NCBI RefSeq assembly: GCF_964355755.1
Contig: NC_092673.1
Span: 12,593,001-12,657,000, forward strand
Length of the DNA stretch: 64,000 bases
Source of the DNA: Antedon mediterranea
Lineage: Eukaryota > Echinodermata > Crinoidea > Comatulida > Antedonidae
Direction of reading: 5' to 3'
A model generated the notes under the pieces. It made no database searches. It worked only from the letters and a program-made list of their open reading frames with translations, and had not been told where the DNA came from. A program made the translations under genes and the position numbers. Positions 12,166 through 23,157 of the stretch are shown piece by piece. Each line of letters opens with the position of its first letter. The first letter of the stretch is position 1.

Positions 12166-12480
12166 ACCTGTCCTTTTTTTTTTTTTTTTTTTTTTTTATT
12201 TATTTGGAATTACACCTTTAGATCGGTGGCACACTTAGCACAAAGGTGCATCCTTCACAATATAAAATATAACAATTAACAGAAAAGTAAAAAAAGGCAA
12301 AAGCAACTATCAACCCCTATCCTACCCCCCCCCCCCCCAATTTACATCGATACATACAGTAGTTCATTACTTTACACAATGAATACAAAACAAGATATAG
12401 TAAAAGTGTATAAAATAAAATAAAATCAACTGATAAACACAGCTTATTACGAAATCTCCCCCCCCCCCTACTTTTTTTCA
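12166..12480 (-). mobile_element. Probable retroelement 3' end with poly-T and poly-C tracts
   Basis: A T run of about 24 bases begins near 12175 and is followed by ATTTATTTGGAATTACACC. On the minus strand this gives a sequence ending GTAATTCCAAATAAAT and a poly-A tail, the look of a retrotransposed 3' end. Two C runs lie at about 12327-12339 and 12460-12470. The element class is not identifiable. Confidence 0.4.
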
Positions 12481-13411
12481 ATTTACTTAATGTAGCAATG
12501 TAGATAACATAGTTATTGAGTCATGGAATTTAGTGAATCATTTCGAAATTTCCATGCTTGTTTTAGGTATCTTTTACAAAAACTATCCAAAATATTTTCA
12601 CACTCTTCATCAATTAAATTATTATTGTCCTTTAATAGATTTCATCTATCCCTCACATTTCTTCCATCTAAATTGAAGTCAAAAGATGGTGAAAGATTGT
12701 TTGCAACGTCTTTTCATACTTTTCCACTTTGCTGCATTCTTTCCCTAAACTGAAAAGGATCCAGTATAATCATCTTCTTCACTAGCTGGTCATCCTTTTC
12801 TGCAGACAACTTTTTGGTCGAAGATAGTTTGTTGGCTAAAATAAGATTTAAAAAAGTATATAATATCAATCAATAACACTATAGATTAAAAGTATTGTCA
12901 TTAATGTTGTTATAGCTCATTAGTATATTATAGGCTAGGCCTCAAACCAAGTCTAGTTATAACCAAGGTAGACAGGACTGGACAGGAAAAATGACGGGTA
13001 TGACCTAGGCTAGTAGAAGTAGGACCGGGTTGCCATAAAAGCTTTGTGTCCAGCTAGGGTCTACTACTAGCATAGTACTAATACTAGGCCACTAGTACCT
13101 AGGTGGCCTACACTTAGAGGTTAGCCTAATGCTAGCTAGGCTAGATAGGGCGCAGGCCCTATCTAGGACTCCCAGGCCTAGTAGTAGGCCTAGTAGTAAG
13201 TAGTATATAGGCCTTAGACTTAGGCAAGGTTGGAGTAAACTGTAGCCAACCCAATACCAACAATTAAATCTACGGAACTCGACATGGATTGTGAAGCTCT
13301 ACCTGTAGTGTTGCCGTTCAAACTGATTATGTCTTTTGTTAATGTGAACCATCTCCAGTCAACCAAATCAGTCCTATAATTACAAAGACAGTACTGCATG
13401 ATCATTGCTAT
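12481..13411. other. No gene; AGGCCT-rich patch at 13070-13215
   Basis: The only structure is a dense run of TAGGCCTA, CTAGGCC and CTAGTAG motifs in 13070-13215. Confidence 0.5.
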
Positions 13412-13841
13412 GGAAATGAAACGGAGACAGTGCCGTTATACAATCCGCCGTCATCTAATCTGCCATCGTCTAATCCGCCATCATCTGATTCAGAAGAAAA
13501 TACATCATCTGATTTTTCATCAAGTGACAGTCACATCAATGTCGAAATAAAAGACAAGAAGTATGTTGTGTTTGAAGAGAATCTCAACACTATAAAACAA
13601 CATGCTCAATATCTCAAACTCTATTAACAAGTGAGTTCAAGGCACTGCTGTGGTTGCAAAATTACAATGCCTAAATGGTCATGAATGGACCTCGCAGTCG
13701 CAGCCAATAATTGGCAACATGCCGGCAAGGAATTTACTGTCAGCCGCTTCCATTTTATTTAGTGACATTACAATGATAAGCAAATTAACATTTAATCAAA
13801 TAAAAATGTTAAAAAGAAATCTTCATTACTTAATTTTCTGA
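13412..13841 (+). pseudogene. Fragment of a transposon-associated protein with a SQP-x-G-x-MPAxNLL motif
   Basis: Two overlapping-order frames appear to be one broken coding segment. The first (to 13626) is acidic and Ser/Pro-rich, with three near-identical PPSSN-type repeats, then KYVVFEENLNTIKQH. After a frame change the second (from about 13640) gives AKLQCLNGHEW, SQPIIGNMPARNLLSAA and SILFSD. An acidic N-terminus, a Cys-containing turn (NGH-x-W) and a NLLxAAxILFS segment occur in multicopy proteins of fish and marine invertebrate genomes that I associate with DDE-type transposons. This copy is a short remnant with no catalytic region. Family identity is from memory only. Confidence 0.5.
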
Positions 13842-14899
13842 TATTCTGTTTAAAAAATTATAATATAGTGTATATTATAAAATTATGAAATTTCTTATCG
13901 GAGGGTGCGTGTGCGTCAAATGGAATTGTTTTCCCAATGTATTGAATTGCTTGTGTTCGATCGGATCGGCGGTGGTGGGAGGATAAGCTAGGAGTGCATG
14001 TAATTTTTTTTTATTGAGGCGGGGGTGGTGCGACTTTAATACTTTCAGTGACCTCCGATCGAGGAACGTTTTTAGCTTGATTATTAAAAGTGTACACCCC
14101 TGTATTTTAATGTACGTAACTATCTATACCATGATTTACGACGCACACGGCGGCCGGGACGATATTGTTTTGGTTTACACAAATATGTTCGATGTTTTGT
14201 CTACTGTGTATTATGCGTTTAGGGAAATCCCTTGCAACGAAGTCAGGCGATAGTTTTGCGTCTCGTCTGAATCGTGTAAACAAATCTTCTTGACATTATT
14301 TTCTATCTACTTCAGTGGTTTTTATTGCGGTAAAACTCGGGAAGGGCACTCACGGCCAACGCAAAAAAGGGCAGGCCAGTAGTGGCCGTGGGTGCTGTTC
14401 ATTTTCGAGGGCATTGAGTCCAACTGGGAGGGCACCAACGGCACGGGCCGCGGTAAAATTCGAGGCCTGTACGTAACCGACGAAAGAGTAAATCATCCAT
14501 AGAGAGTCGATTAATTCAGTGTGATATTGAAAATATCATTGATATTTATTTTTTAATACACATAACATTTTTACAAGAAAAACAATACAATCGATCACTG
14601 TTTTATTTACAATATACAAGTTACCGCATTTTAGACGATTCAGACAACAGTTAATACTAGAGATCGAAAGAGAGACATGGCAGTAACAAAACACATGTTT
14701 ACATCTCTCGGCGGCGGCCGGTGAAAGCGCGTCTCAGTTGTTATAACACTTTTTTGTTACAGTCTTTTGTTTCTTGGCTTGTGGTCATGTCAGGTGTCTC
14801 GTATGCATTAGGCGGCTCTTTATGCATGCCGCGCCTCAGCTCGAGAAAGTACCTGCCTGTTATTAATCTATTTTTAGATTGGTTGTGGTTGATATTTTT
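13842..14899. other. No recognised gene
   Basis: A 79-codon frame at 14014-14253 has no recognisable motif. A GC-rich patch at 14330-14470 has repeated GGGCA, GGCC and CGGCC words, with no coding or RNA signature that I can support. Confidence 0.4.
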
Positions 14900-14985
14900 A
14901 AGCGTCACGGATAAGGTTTTAAGCGTCACGGCTGACCGTAAAGCGTCACGGTAGAGAACCCAAGCGTCACGGTACCGTGACACTT
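14900..14985. repeat. Phased cluster of AAGCGTCACGG motifs
   Basis: AAGCGTCACGG occurs at 14900-14910, 14921-14931, 14941-14951 and 14962-14972, a spacing of 21, 20 and 21 bp. It is followed by a reverse-oriented copy, CCGTGACACTT, at 14975-14985. The last two form the perfect palindrome GTCACGGTACCGTGAC at 14966-14981. The spacers between copies are unrelated, which is unlike a simple tandem duplication. Confidence 0.75.
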
Positions 14986-15512
14986 CAAAGGCCTGGGAAG
15001 AACACTGGGCTTAAACTACACTCTATAGCCAAAATGGCTAAAGTCAAATTTTTTTATTTAGCCAAATGAATCGGTTTATAGCCAAAATTTAAAATTTTTG
15101 AAATATAGTGGTAAAAACATTTTAGTCAATTTATCTATCTCAACAGGTCTATACACTGTTTCCTGAACATTTTTGTAAGGCATTGAGATAAAGAACCATG
15201 CCTAAATCACTGTATGATTAAAAAATATATTTTTGTTTGTATTTTTTTTACATGATCAAAACAATTGTTCAAATTGTTTTTAATCATACAGCATTCATAC
15301 AGTTATCAATTTAATAAGAAACATTTTACAGTTTTCTGAAATCCCCTGAACGCTATGTTACTTTTGTTTTTTACGCTTGGCTGGTCATGTTTGCGTGTGA
15401 CGGCTTCCATGGCGTACCAGGCGAAAATCGTGTCCTAGAAAAATTAATGTTTTTAAATTGGGTATGCTCAAGAGGTGCGAAAGTGCAGAACCGCCGGCCT
15501 AGGCCTATAAAA
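14986..15512. other. No recognised gene
   Basis: Three short ATAGCCAAAA or TTTAGCCAAA words near 15026-15086; otherwise nothing recognised. Confidence 0.4.
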
Positions 15513-15935
15513 TTATGTACAACAACGCAACGGTATATCGTATGCTAAAAATATTGAGGAAGATTCATAGCAAATGAACACTCGTATCGTTGTTAAACGT
15601 AAGATAATATAGACCAAAGCACAGAGTAGCCTACACGTCTTTCCATCCCTCAAGGCTGCGCCGAAGCGTTTCTGTCGATACGGGTTGGGTAGGTTTGGCC
15701 AGTATGCGTACCTTTTTTTGGTCAGCGGGCGTCCCGGATATTGCGCAATATGGCCAGCGGGCGTCCAATTATTGCGCAATATTTTTTCAATGGCAGCAAC
15801 AAACAAAATAAGATGATTAGGGGTAATTGGGTAATCATCTTTGGGGTCAAATGATACATCAGTTAAAGGTCGGGAATTCAAGATTGACTCTACTTCTGTA
15901 AACACAGTAGTCAACACCTCTTCATTCACGGTCAT
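15513..15935 (-). pseudogene. BEL/Pao retrotransposon integrase C-terminal fragment
   Basis: The frame begins [20 protein letters not shown]. It continues with [22 protein letters not shown], the conserved segment just after the integrase core of BEL/Pao pol, which precedes the final part of the polyprotein. From about residue 60 onward the expected sequence is lost, so the tail is neutral DNA read in frame. No LTR or upstream integrase core is visible next to it. It is an isolated fragment. Confidence 0.75.
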
Positions 15936-16097
15936 ACTGTATAGCGCCGCTACAGTTACAAAATGGCATTTATCTTAAAAGTTATTTACAGGAGTATTAA
16001 TATTAGTGATTGCATAACTAATGTATGAAATTGGACCTTTCGATTAGGTTTGTACTGGTTTCCACATCCATCTGAAAATTGATATATTTTCTTTAAT

Positions 16098-16664
16098 TTA
16101 AGATTTCTTGTTTTGGTGATGAAATATGTGGACAGCATTAAAATCATGTGTCCGATTTAGAAACATTTCGCTGGGTAATATAATTTCTTCTTTTACCAGT
16201 TCCGACCTCTTCCACTGAACCTCTTTATCCAGCAGATCTGTACCACAAATAACACTTAACCTTTTAATACAATCTAACTTATGGTACTTACTTTCTTCTG
16301 GTTTGGGGCACAATGTGTAATTATTTAAGGCATAGTGGTCATGAATAGTTGGCAATTGGTTAGCTGCTATGTGTGCATTTAAAGTGTTGAGTTTAAGCTG
16401 AATATTGGCACAATACTGGAAAATTGTTTGCATTTGCATGTTGTCCACTAGTGCCATTTCAACCCTATATAGACGAACACTTTTTTTTCTCCAGTTTTTT
16501 GAGGCTGATGTTTGTTTTGTTGGTTTTCTTTTTGTTGAAGCAGCATCTCTATTTTTCGGGTTAAACGCAATTTTCAATTTGAACAGTAACATTGTTAATA
16601 AACATTTAAACAATAAAAAATTTTTTAATTTGATTTTTATCTCTCTTGACACAGTTCGTCGCAT
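16098..16664 (-). pseudogene. DDE-like transposon protein, middle domain (family member B)
   Basis: This is a 188-codon open frame. The N-terminal third is hydrophobic then basic and is not convincing. From about residue 100 it shows an ordered motif series: LPTIHDHYALNNYTLCPKP, then KYHKLDCIKRLSVICG, then EVQWKRSELVKEEI. In my recollection of this transposon-borne superfamily, a Cys-containing CPxPxxxxYHKLDCIxRxCxxCG segment precedes the ENYxC and FxDGxxxQYK catalytic-like motifs seen in member A (3650-5482). The downstream motifs are missing here. One Cys of the CxxCG pair is replaced (RLSVICG), so metal binding is doubtful. Confidence 0.55.
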
Positions 16665-16779
16665 TCAATAGAGCGCATGTCGTGTAAACGTTATCAATTT
16701 TCTTCCAATTTTCAATATGTTAATACCCAAACAATTCTCCATCAGACATATGAATGTTTTTTTGGAAATTTGAAAAGGT

Positions 16780-17170
16780 CATCATATTCAAACAATTGAA
16801 TAAACATGAGTGGTGTAAAATAAATCTATCCATACTATTCTGTTCGTACAATCATTGTAGTGTAGTGTTGCTACAAAATATGATAATTGACAGTCATTAG
16901 TATAAATGGTAAACAGACTCAGGGAGAGAGCAACCCTGGGGTGCACCAGTGTAATTGTTTTTCTCTCCGAGATATCGCAGCACATGCATCTAATATGTGT
17001 CTCTTTGTGAAATAGAAATGTTACCGTTGTTGTAGTAGCGAACCTCGCCTCCTTTATTATTGTTGGTGCAGACCACCTTATCACCAATTGACAATGAAAA
17101 TAGCTTTTCGCGTATTTCAGGACTTGCTTCATTTACATAAAATGGTTTTATTTCCTCAGGCACTCGCCTC
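16780..17170 (-). pseudogene. Scraps of a helicase-like segment and a reverse transcriptase
   Basis: On the minus strand about 17035-17160 reads in one frame as LFSLSIGDKVVCTNN, then YYNNGNISISQRD. This resembles the GDKV...NGxI strand of the C-terminal lobe of RecD/PIF1-like helicases. Downstream, 16890-16960, two frames give TGAPQGCSL and SLFTIYTNDCQ. Together these resemble the GxPQGxxLSPxLFxxYxND block of non-LTR reverse transcriptases. Both are short and need a frameshift. Confidence 0.4.
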
Positions 17171-18295
17171 CTTCAATCACCATGTATGTATGTGTTTTCT
17201 GAGCCTTTCTTTTTCCTCTCTTTAAAAGCTTCCACAATAAACAGTTTGCAAGTGCACTTCCCCATTTTGATGCATTAAACACAAAATATGAAGTGAAGTA
17301 AAGTTCATGTTTTCTCAACATGCAACTTAATTTATTGGAGTTTGTAGATATCTAATCTACCCCATACTCCTGTGACTGACCCATTACAGTTCGCATGTCA
17401 ATCTAATAAATGTTTAGATGATATCTAATAATCTTATTTTTGGAACAACACGTTTTAATCAGTGACACATACAACAATGGTGCTTTGATCCATAAAATTA
17501 TTAAAGAATACAATAATTAAATTAAAATATTTAAATACCAGAAAAAAACATGTTCGAACACACAATAAATGTCTTTTGAAAGTTATATTGTTATAGATTT
17601 GTGTGCTTTCTAGGACCATATTTGTCCATGTAGGACATAATGAACTTTTGTAAATAAGTCACAAAAAATAAGATTAACCGAAGTACAGATAATCTTAAAT
17701 GCTATGCCCAGGCCACGTTCATAGAACATAGGCATTTAATACGCTACAACAGTTTAATGCAAATCTATTTCTTATTGTGATAGTTTTAGTATCAGGATGT
17801 CTCTTTAACAAATTTTAACTAACGTTGGATCGCCCCAGGTCTGTGTCCTTTCACTGTTACTCTACGTTTAGTAGTTTAAGTATGGATGTGCAGTGTCGAA
17901 TTCAAAATATTTTTTTTTATTTAAAAAAAATTTGTATTATCAAATCAAATCACTTTATTTCGTCCTCAACAGGAAAATAATTTAAGTGCATTACATACTG
18001 TAGTATTACATTTAAAAATATATAATTTGTTTTTTCATTTTTTCATATAATTATTCATAAATTTGTATTTGTTAAATGATACAGATATTATCTGATACAG
18101 CTCTTGTTACAGCAGCTTTTAGCACACCACCTATCACCGTCACAAGGGCCTTTACCGTGTTTAGATAAAAATAAATGGCGCTCCAGTATTGCCTTATGGT
18201 CTAATTTGGAAAAGGAGATATCACAGAAAGGACCTCGGAATTTGTATTGGGAAGAAGCCCCATCAGTATACTGGAGAACACAGTGAATTACTGTT
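17171..18295. other. AT-rich, no gene recognised
   Basis: Only short frames without motifs. Confidence 0.5.
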
Positions 18296-18740
18296 TTATA
18301 GATGATTCAGCATGGCTGTCATGAAGATTATCAGGCCTGATGAAATCCAAGTACTCTCTGACGTCCATCTGAAGTACATCACCATAATAACATTGTGGTC
18401 TGGAATGTTCTTCGTAATAAAGTTGTATTGGTCATGTTGCCATTGGGAATGGAATAGATGAGCGGTGAAAGGCTTTACATGTCCTAACAGCATATCTAGG
18501 ATATTGATAGTCGTCGTTTTTGTCACAAGAACAGAGCTTTTTGCTCTTTGTCAAAAAAGAATCTTGATACTCCCATGTAATATTTGTGTCATTGGAGCGC
18601 TACATCAATGGTTTTTATTTGTCTGCCAAAAGAGATATTCCACAGTCTTTAACAATTCCGATCTATACATTTTAATTTTGGGTACTTTGATTGATGTGGA
18701 CACAATGTGCTTTCAGCTACTTCAAACTTATCTTTAAGCC
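18296..18740 (-). pseudogene. DDE-like transposon protein fragment (family member C)
   Basis: On the minus strand 18650-18740 reads KYPKLKCIDRNC and then a shifted CG, matching the YHKLDCIxRxCxxCG segment of member B. Farther on, 18296-18526 in another frame gives MLLGHVKPFTAHLFHSQWQH and QYNFITKNIPDHNVIMV. This matches the PHALHVFNWLWQAKEF...LSDGWV region of member A. The order is correct, but stops and at least two frame changes separate the parts. With A and B it shows that this transposon family inserted at least three times in the window. Confidence 0.5.
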
Positions 18741-19736
18741 CATCAATATAAATTTTATATTTGCATAATGTTATGTGAATACCTTTTAATTTGAGACTTA
18801 TATTGGTGCAGTATTCACATAAGCACTGAATAGTTGCCCAGTGTGCCTAGGTCTTCACTCTTGTTTTTTGTCGAATTCGAGTGAACCTAATAAAATCCCA
18901 CCTTCTTATTAGGGTTTTCCTCTTTTCACTTTCGCCATAATTTATGTAGGCTCATTTGATCTACTCTCCTAGGTTCCAAGGAACAGCTAACAGACTTCTT
19001 GTCGGGCAACTCAAGAGAGTTGTCTGGTCTGCAGAGGAACTCTTTAACGCTTGTAATTGTATGTTGGTCTGTACAATTACTTTTTCTTATGTATTGTATT
19101 TACAGTGCGCCACCTTGTTTTTCTCTCAGAGTTAGTTTTGTTAGCGTTTTGTTTATTATTTATTTTCCACACACAAAATATATAACATAGTATTTAATTG
19201 GTAATAAACATCATTTAGATAAAAGAAAAAACAGACAAACTAGTTAAATGTCTTATATAAACCAAGTCAAGTATAGTGTGTGTATGCAGACCAAAATAAG
19301 TTTGAAAACAAACTTTAAGGTATGGTCGCCATTTAAAAAATTGTCTAATAATATTATAATAATAATATTACACACGGTTTCTTTGATATAAAACATTTGA
19401 TGATAATTTAGGTATTGGTAAAAGTAAAGTTGAAGTTATATTAATGTATTTATTTGAAATGGAAATAAAGTTGAGTGATTCTCAAAAGACAAAAAAGCTG
19501 CAAGCATCATCATATAGCCGCATGCTACTCATTAGCCTCTCGCGAACCATATGACTGGATGTTGGGCCTCCTCTTGCGAATAGACGATGTTCGCCACCGC
19601 TCCACTGCCGGTTCTGGATTGAAGTTTCTTGGTTGTGGACCCTCTGTTGTCAAGTGTATCCAGACCAAGTTTCAATTGCCAGTCTCCCAAACAATGCTTA
19701 ATATATGAGAATTGCCTTTTGACCTGCGATGAAGCT
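18741..19736. other. No recognised gene
   Basis: Small inverted repeats occur at 18854-18886 (TTCACTC / GAGTGAA) and 18887-18915 (CCTAATAA / TTATTAGG). A 77-codon frame at 19475-19708 has no recognisable motif. Confidence 0.4.
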
Positions 19737-20871
19737 AGGACAAACTAACAAATCATTAAAGGGAAGGTCAAACCTGACTTCTTTTGCCACTCAGGCTATT
19801 ACAATACAATAATATAATCTATTATAAACAACATTGACTATATTTAATAATCAGGTTTACAAGAAATTCGATGTTTATTACGACTACCTACACGAATTGA
19901 AAATCGCCATGTTGAGCGGGCTGTGACGTATGATACGTCATTTGAAATCTACGCTTGGATGATCACCGTATAAGTAAATACAGTTTTTAAAATAAATCGA
20001 CCCATTTAAAATGTTATTGAACGTTTGTTAAAGGCGGTTTTTAAAATATTTTTTGATGGAAATAAACTAAAATAGCACTAAAATGTGTAATACCAAAATA
20101 AAAAAATCATTTTTTCAACCGGAGACGCATTAATTTGGGTGGAAATCGAGACATATTTCGTCGGAATGAACGAATTTCGCTGATAGCTAAACAACCAACT
20201 ACGCATGCGTTATGACCTATCTGCATGTTTTGTAACTCTCTCTGGCATGGTTTACTACTGCTGTGAGCGTGTGTTGGGTACATGAGTCTTAATTTTGGTG
20301 TGTGTACTGCTGTCGATTGTCGTTTTTTATCAACTTTTCTCGCCAGAAAGAAAGTATGGAATCCCTTTGCGACAGTTATGGTTACGGGTGTGAGCCTGAA
20401 TATATACAGAGATCGAATTAGTTGCTCGTAGCTTAAATAGAGACAGGTTAAACGAAATGGATAAAAATTCGCGTGTAAACCAGTCGGTTGATAAATGGTG
20501 TACATGCGGCCTGTGTGTAAGAATGTCCGTTGATGTTGAATGTATTTGCTGTAAAGAATTAGAGACTGGAAAACATGTAACCCTTTCTCATTGACGAACT
20601 TGATCTGTTTGTACAGCCGGTAGCTGTACAAAAGACCATTTTGCGGTTATACAATTAACTATTGGTGGTACTTCCAAAAAGAAACGAAGTAGAAAAAATC
20701 CCAACAACCTACCGAAGCCACCTGTAGCTGAGGCTTGGGACGACTCTTGTACAAAAGCTGTTGACGAACTCAAACACCATCTCACTATACCGCTCCTGTT
20801 CTCGGGTATCCAGATTTCACGCGTCCTTTTATCCTTGATCACCGTATAAGTAAATTAGGACAAACTAACAG
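19737..20871. mobile_element. Nested insertion with two sets of direct repeats
   Basis: An outer direct repeat, AGGACAAACTAACA, sits at 19737-19750 and 20858-20871. An inner direct repeat, GATCACCGTATAAGTAAAT, sits at 19961-19979 and 20837-20855; its right copy ends 2 bp from the right outer repeat. The simplest reading is an insert of about 230 bp (19751-19980 plus a base or two), flanked by a 14-bp target duplication. Its 3' end was then hit by an insert of about 857 bp (19980-20836), flanked by a 19-bp target duplication. Target duplications of this length are typical of target-primed retroposition. The inner insert carries the P2X7-like fragment. Confidence 0.65.
20380..20594 (+). pseudogene. 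Cys-rich fragment resembling the P2X7 receptor intracellular domain
   Basis: An ATG at 20457 opens 45 codons ending with TGA at 20592. They contain DKWCTCGLCVRM and VECICCKELE, giving six cysteines in the order WCxCGxC...CxCCxE. This is the start of the zinc-binding cytosolic ballast domain of P2X7, which also occurs in intronless, multicopy P2X7-like proteins of fish and marine invertebrates. Just upstream a different frame gives GCEPEYIQRSN, like the FEPEY segment that precedes the domain in those proteins. The rest of the domain (a His/Cys segment and the VLxxA helix) is not recognisable. It sits inside the inner nested insertion. Confidence 0.45.
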
Positions 20872-22337
20872 AATTTGAATGATGTGGAGAACATTTGGAT
20901 ATAAATGTTCTTTTTGATTTAGAATTTTCTTCCACAGTGCAAGAAATGTTTCCGTTTTCAAATTTCGAACAATGTCAAGTTTCATGATGCTGACCTTTTC
21001 CTTGTTGCGTACTTTTTAAAGTGTCCAACCCTGCTCTTTTCGTCACTATTGCGCACAGAGGATAGACCCCATTTCTTAAAATTGTGAAACAAGGCTTTTT
21101 CTCATTAATACCGTTATTCGCCTTTCTGCGTTTGTTTTGATTTTCATATTGTCAAACTTTGTGATGTTCTTGGTGAAACTTCACATAATCAGTCGTATTC
21201 CCACCCGCATGTGATTGGTACCACCACTCCACAGTTCTTACTAGGTTCCTCCATAAAGACAACTTTTCGAACATCAATGAAACACATCTGTTGTCTTAAA
21301 AAAGTAACATTCAGTAGAAAAATTTTTATTTTCATTATTTTATAATTTATTCTTTGGAATCAATTGGGATTAGAAATTTAAAATGTCATCAGGAAGTTGG
21401 ACTATTCCATTTTGAAATAGGTTATATTTTTTAACCAACGTCACTAGTATACGTACAGTACTGTACATTTAAAACCATGGGAAAATATAACGGCTGTCCT
21501 TAGATCGTGGGTGTGCTACAATGTACAGTATAATGCAATGCCTTTAATTTTATTGTTAAAGTTTTTTCTGGACAACTTTAATAAAGTTAAACACAATATA
21601 AATTTACGTAACCTATATGTTTGGCATTGGTTAAATTGGGGTTTGTAATTATTATAAACAATTATAAAAAAATCAATTCTTGGACCGGTTTGTGTCATGT
21701 ACGAGATGATGTTCGCTACCCTAGATTTGAGCCTTGTCCACTCTGCTGAATAAAGCATTTTAAAGCATTTCTTTTTACGAAATATCTTACCTCTCCGTCT
21801 AAAAATGGCAGTTAGCAGTTGATAAAATTTGTTTACTTTACAGAATTCACTCATTGCAATATTTTCAGTTAAAAGTAATTTTTTTTTTATTGCAAACCAA
21901 ATTGACAATAGTTAATAATGGGTAATTCAATGTCAAATCAACCAAGAATTTGCATCAATCTCTCAGACTTTGTTAAAAAAAAAAAAAAAATTGCAATTTC
22001 GGTTGTGAATTTTACTACTTACTATGTAATGTATACCGAAATGGTACTACTACTTACTATGTAAGTATGGGTTACTATAGGTTTTACCCATATACACTTA
22101 TTAAATAAGTACATTAATAATTTAACATTTTTACAGTAAAAATTTAGCAATTTATCAAGGGTGCAAGTGATGGAAATACCAGACGTTTATCAGTAAAAAA
22201 GAGTAGGGGCGATTGGGCATGTAAGGAGTAAAAGACATCTCTCTTACCTGCATGCCCATGTGCCGTGTTCCACGTACAAATCTGGCCATCTGTCCACAGT
22301 TACTTTCGAATGGAAAGCAACCAATGAACATAATGAT
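20872..22337. other. No recognised gene
   Basis: A 130-codon minus-strand frame (21516-21908) is Lys/Leu/Phe-rich as expected of AT-rich DNA, with no motif. A 16-base A run lies near 21975. Confidence 0.4.
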
Positions 22338-23157
22338 CCAGCCTTCCTCACAGAGTCCACTAGGTGACAACAACAAGTGTTGTGGAGGTTAATGGTACAG
22401 CCTTCCTCACAGAGTCCACTAGGTGACAACAACAAGTGTTGTGGAGGTTAATGGTACAGCCTTCCTCACAGAGTCCACTAGGTGACAACAACAAGTGTTG
22501 TGGAGGTTAATGGTACAGCCTTCCTCACAGAGTCCACTAGGTGACAACAACAAGTGTTGTGGAGGTTAATGGTCCAGCCTTCCTCACAGAGTCCACTAGG
22601 TGACAACAACAAGTGTTGTGGAGGTTAATGGTCCAGCCTTCCTCACAGAGTCCACTAGGTGACAACAACAAGTGTTGTGGAGGTTAATGGTACAGCCTTC
22701 CTCACAGAGTCCACTAGGTGACAACAACAAGTGTTGTGGAGGTTAATGGTCCAGCCTTCCTCACAGAGTCCACTAGGTGACAACAACAAGTGTTGTGGAG
22801 GTTAATGGTCCAGCCTTCCTCATAGAGTCCACTAGGTGACAGCAAGTGTTGTGGAGGTTAATGGTACAGCCTTCCTCACAGAGTCCACTAGGTGACAACA
22901 ACAAGTGTTGTGGAGGTTAATGTTACAGCCTTCCTCACAGAGTCCACTAGGTGACAGCAAGTGTTGTGGAGGTTAATGGTCCAGCCTTCCTCACAGAGTC
23001 CACTAGGTGACAACAACAAGTGTTGTGGAGGTTAATGGTCCAGCCTTCCTCACAGAGTCCACTAGGTGACAACAACAAGTGTTGTGGAGGTTAATGGTAC
23101 AGCCTTCCTCACAGAGTCCACTAGGTGACAACAACAAGTGTTGTGGAGGTTAATGGT
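22338..23157. repeat. 59-bp minisatellite, 14 copies
   Basis: The unit begins MCAGCCTTCCTCACAGAGTC and ends GGTTAATGGT. Starts are at 22338, 22397, 22456, 22515, 22574, 22633, 22692, 22751, 22810, 22866, 22925, 22981, 23040 and 23099. Copies at 22810 and 22925 lack one CAA and are 56 bp. Each unit contains the imperfect hairpin ACAACA-ACAAG-TGTTGT. The first base of each unit is A or C in the order C A A A C C A C C A A C C A, which hints at a two- or three-copy higher-order unit. Confidence 0.97.

Noticed and set aside
16405-16671. Plus-strand 88-codon ORF opposite family member B
   Set aside because: Shadow of the minus-strand coding remnant, which has ordered motifs.
20107-20631. 174-codon minus-strand ORF
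   Set aside because: The opposite strand holds the P2X7-like Cys motif; the minus frame has no motif and looks like its shadow.
21516-21908. 130-codon minus-strand ORF
   Set aside because: Composition is what AT-rich DNA gives (Lys, Phe, Leu, Ile); no motif or splice context.
22338-23157. CRISPR-like array
   Set aside because: Repeats are contiguous with no unique spacers; eukaryotic minisatellite.
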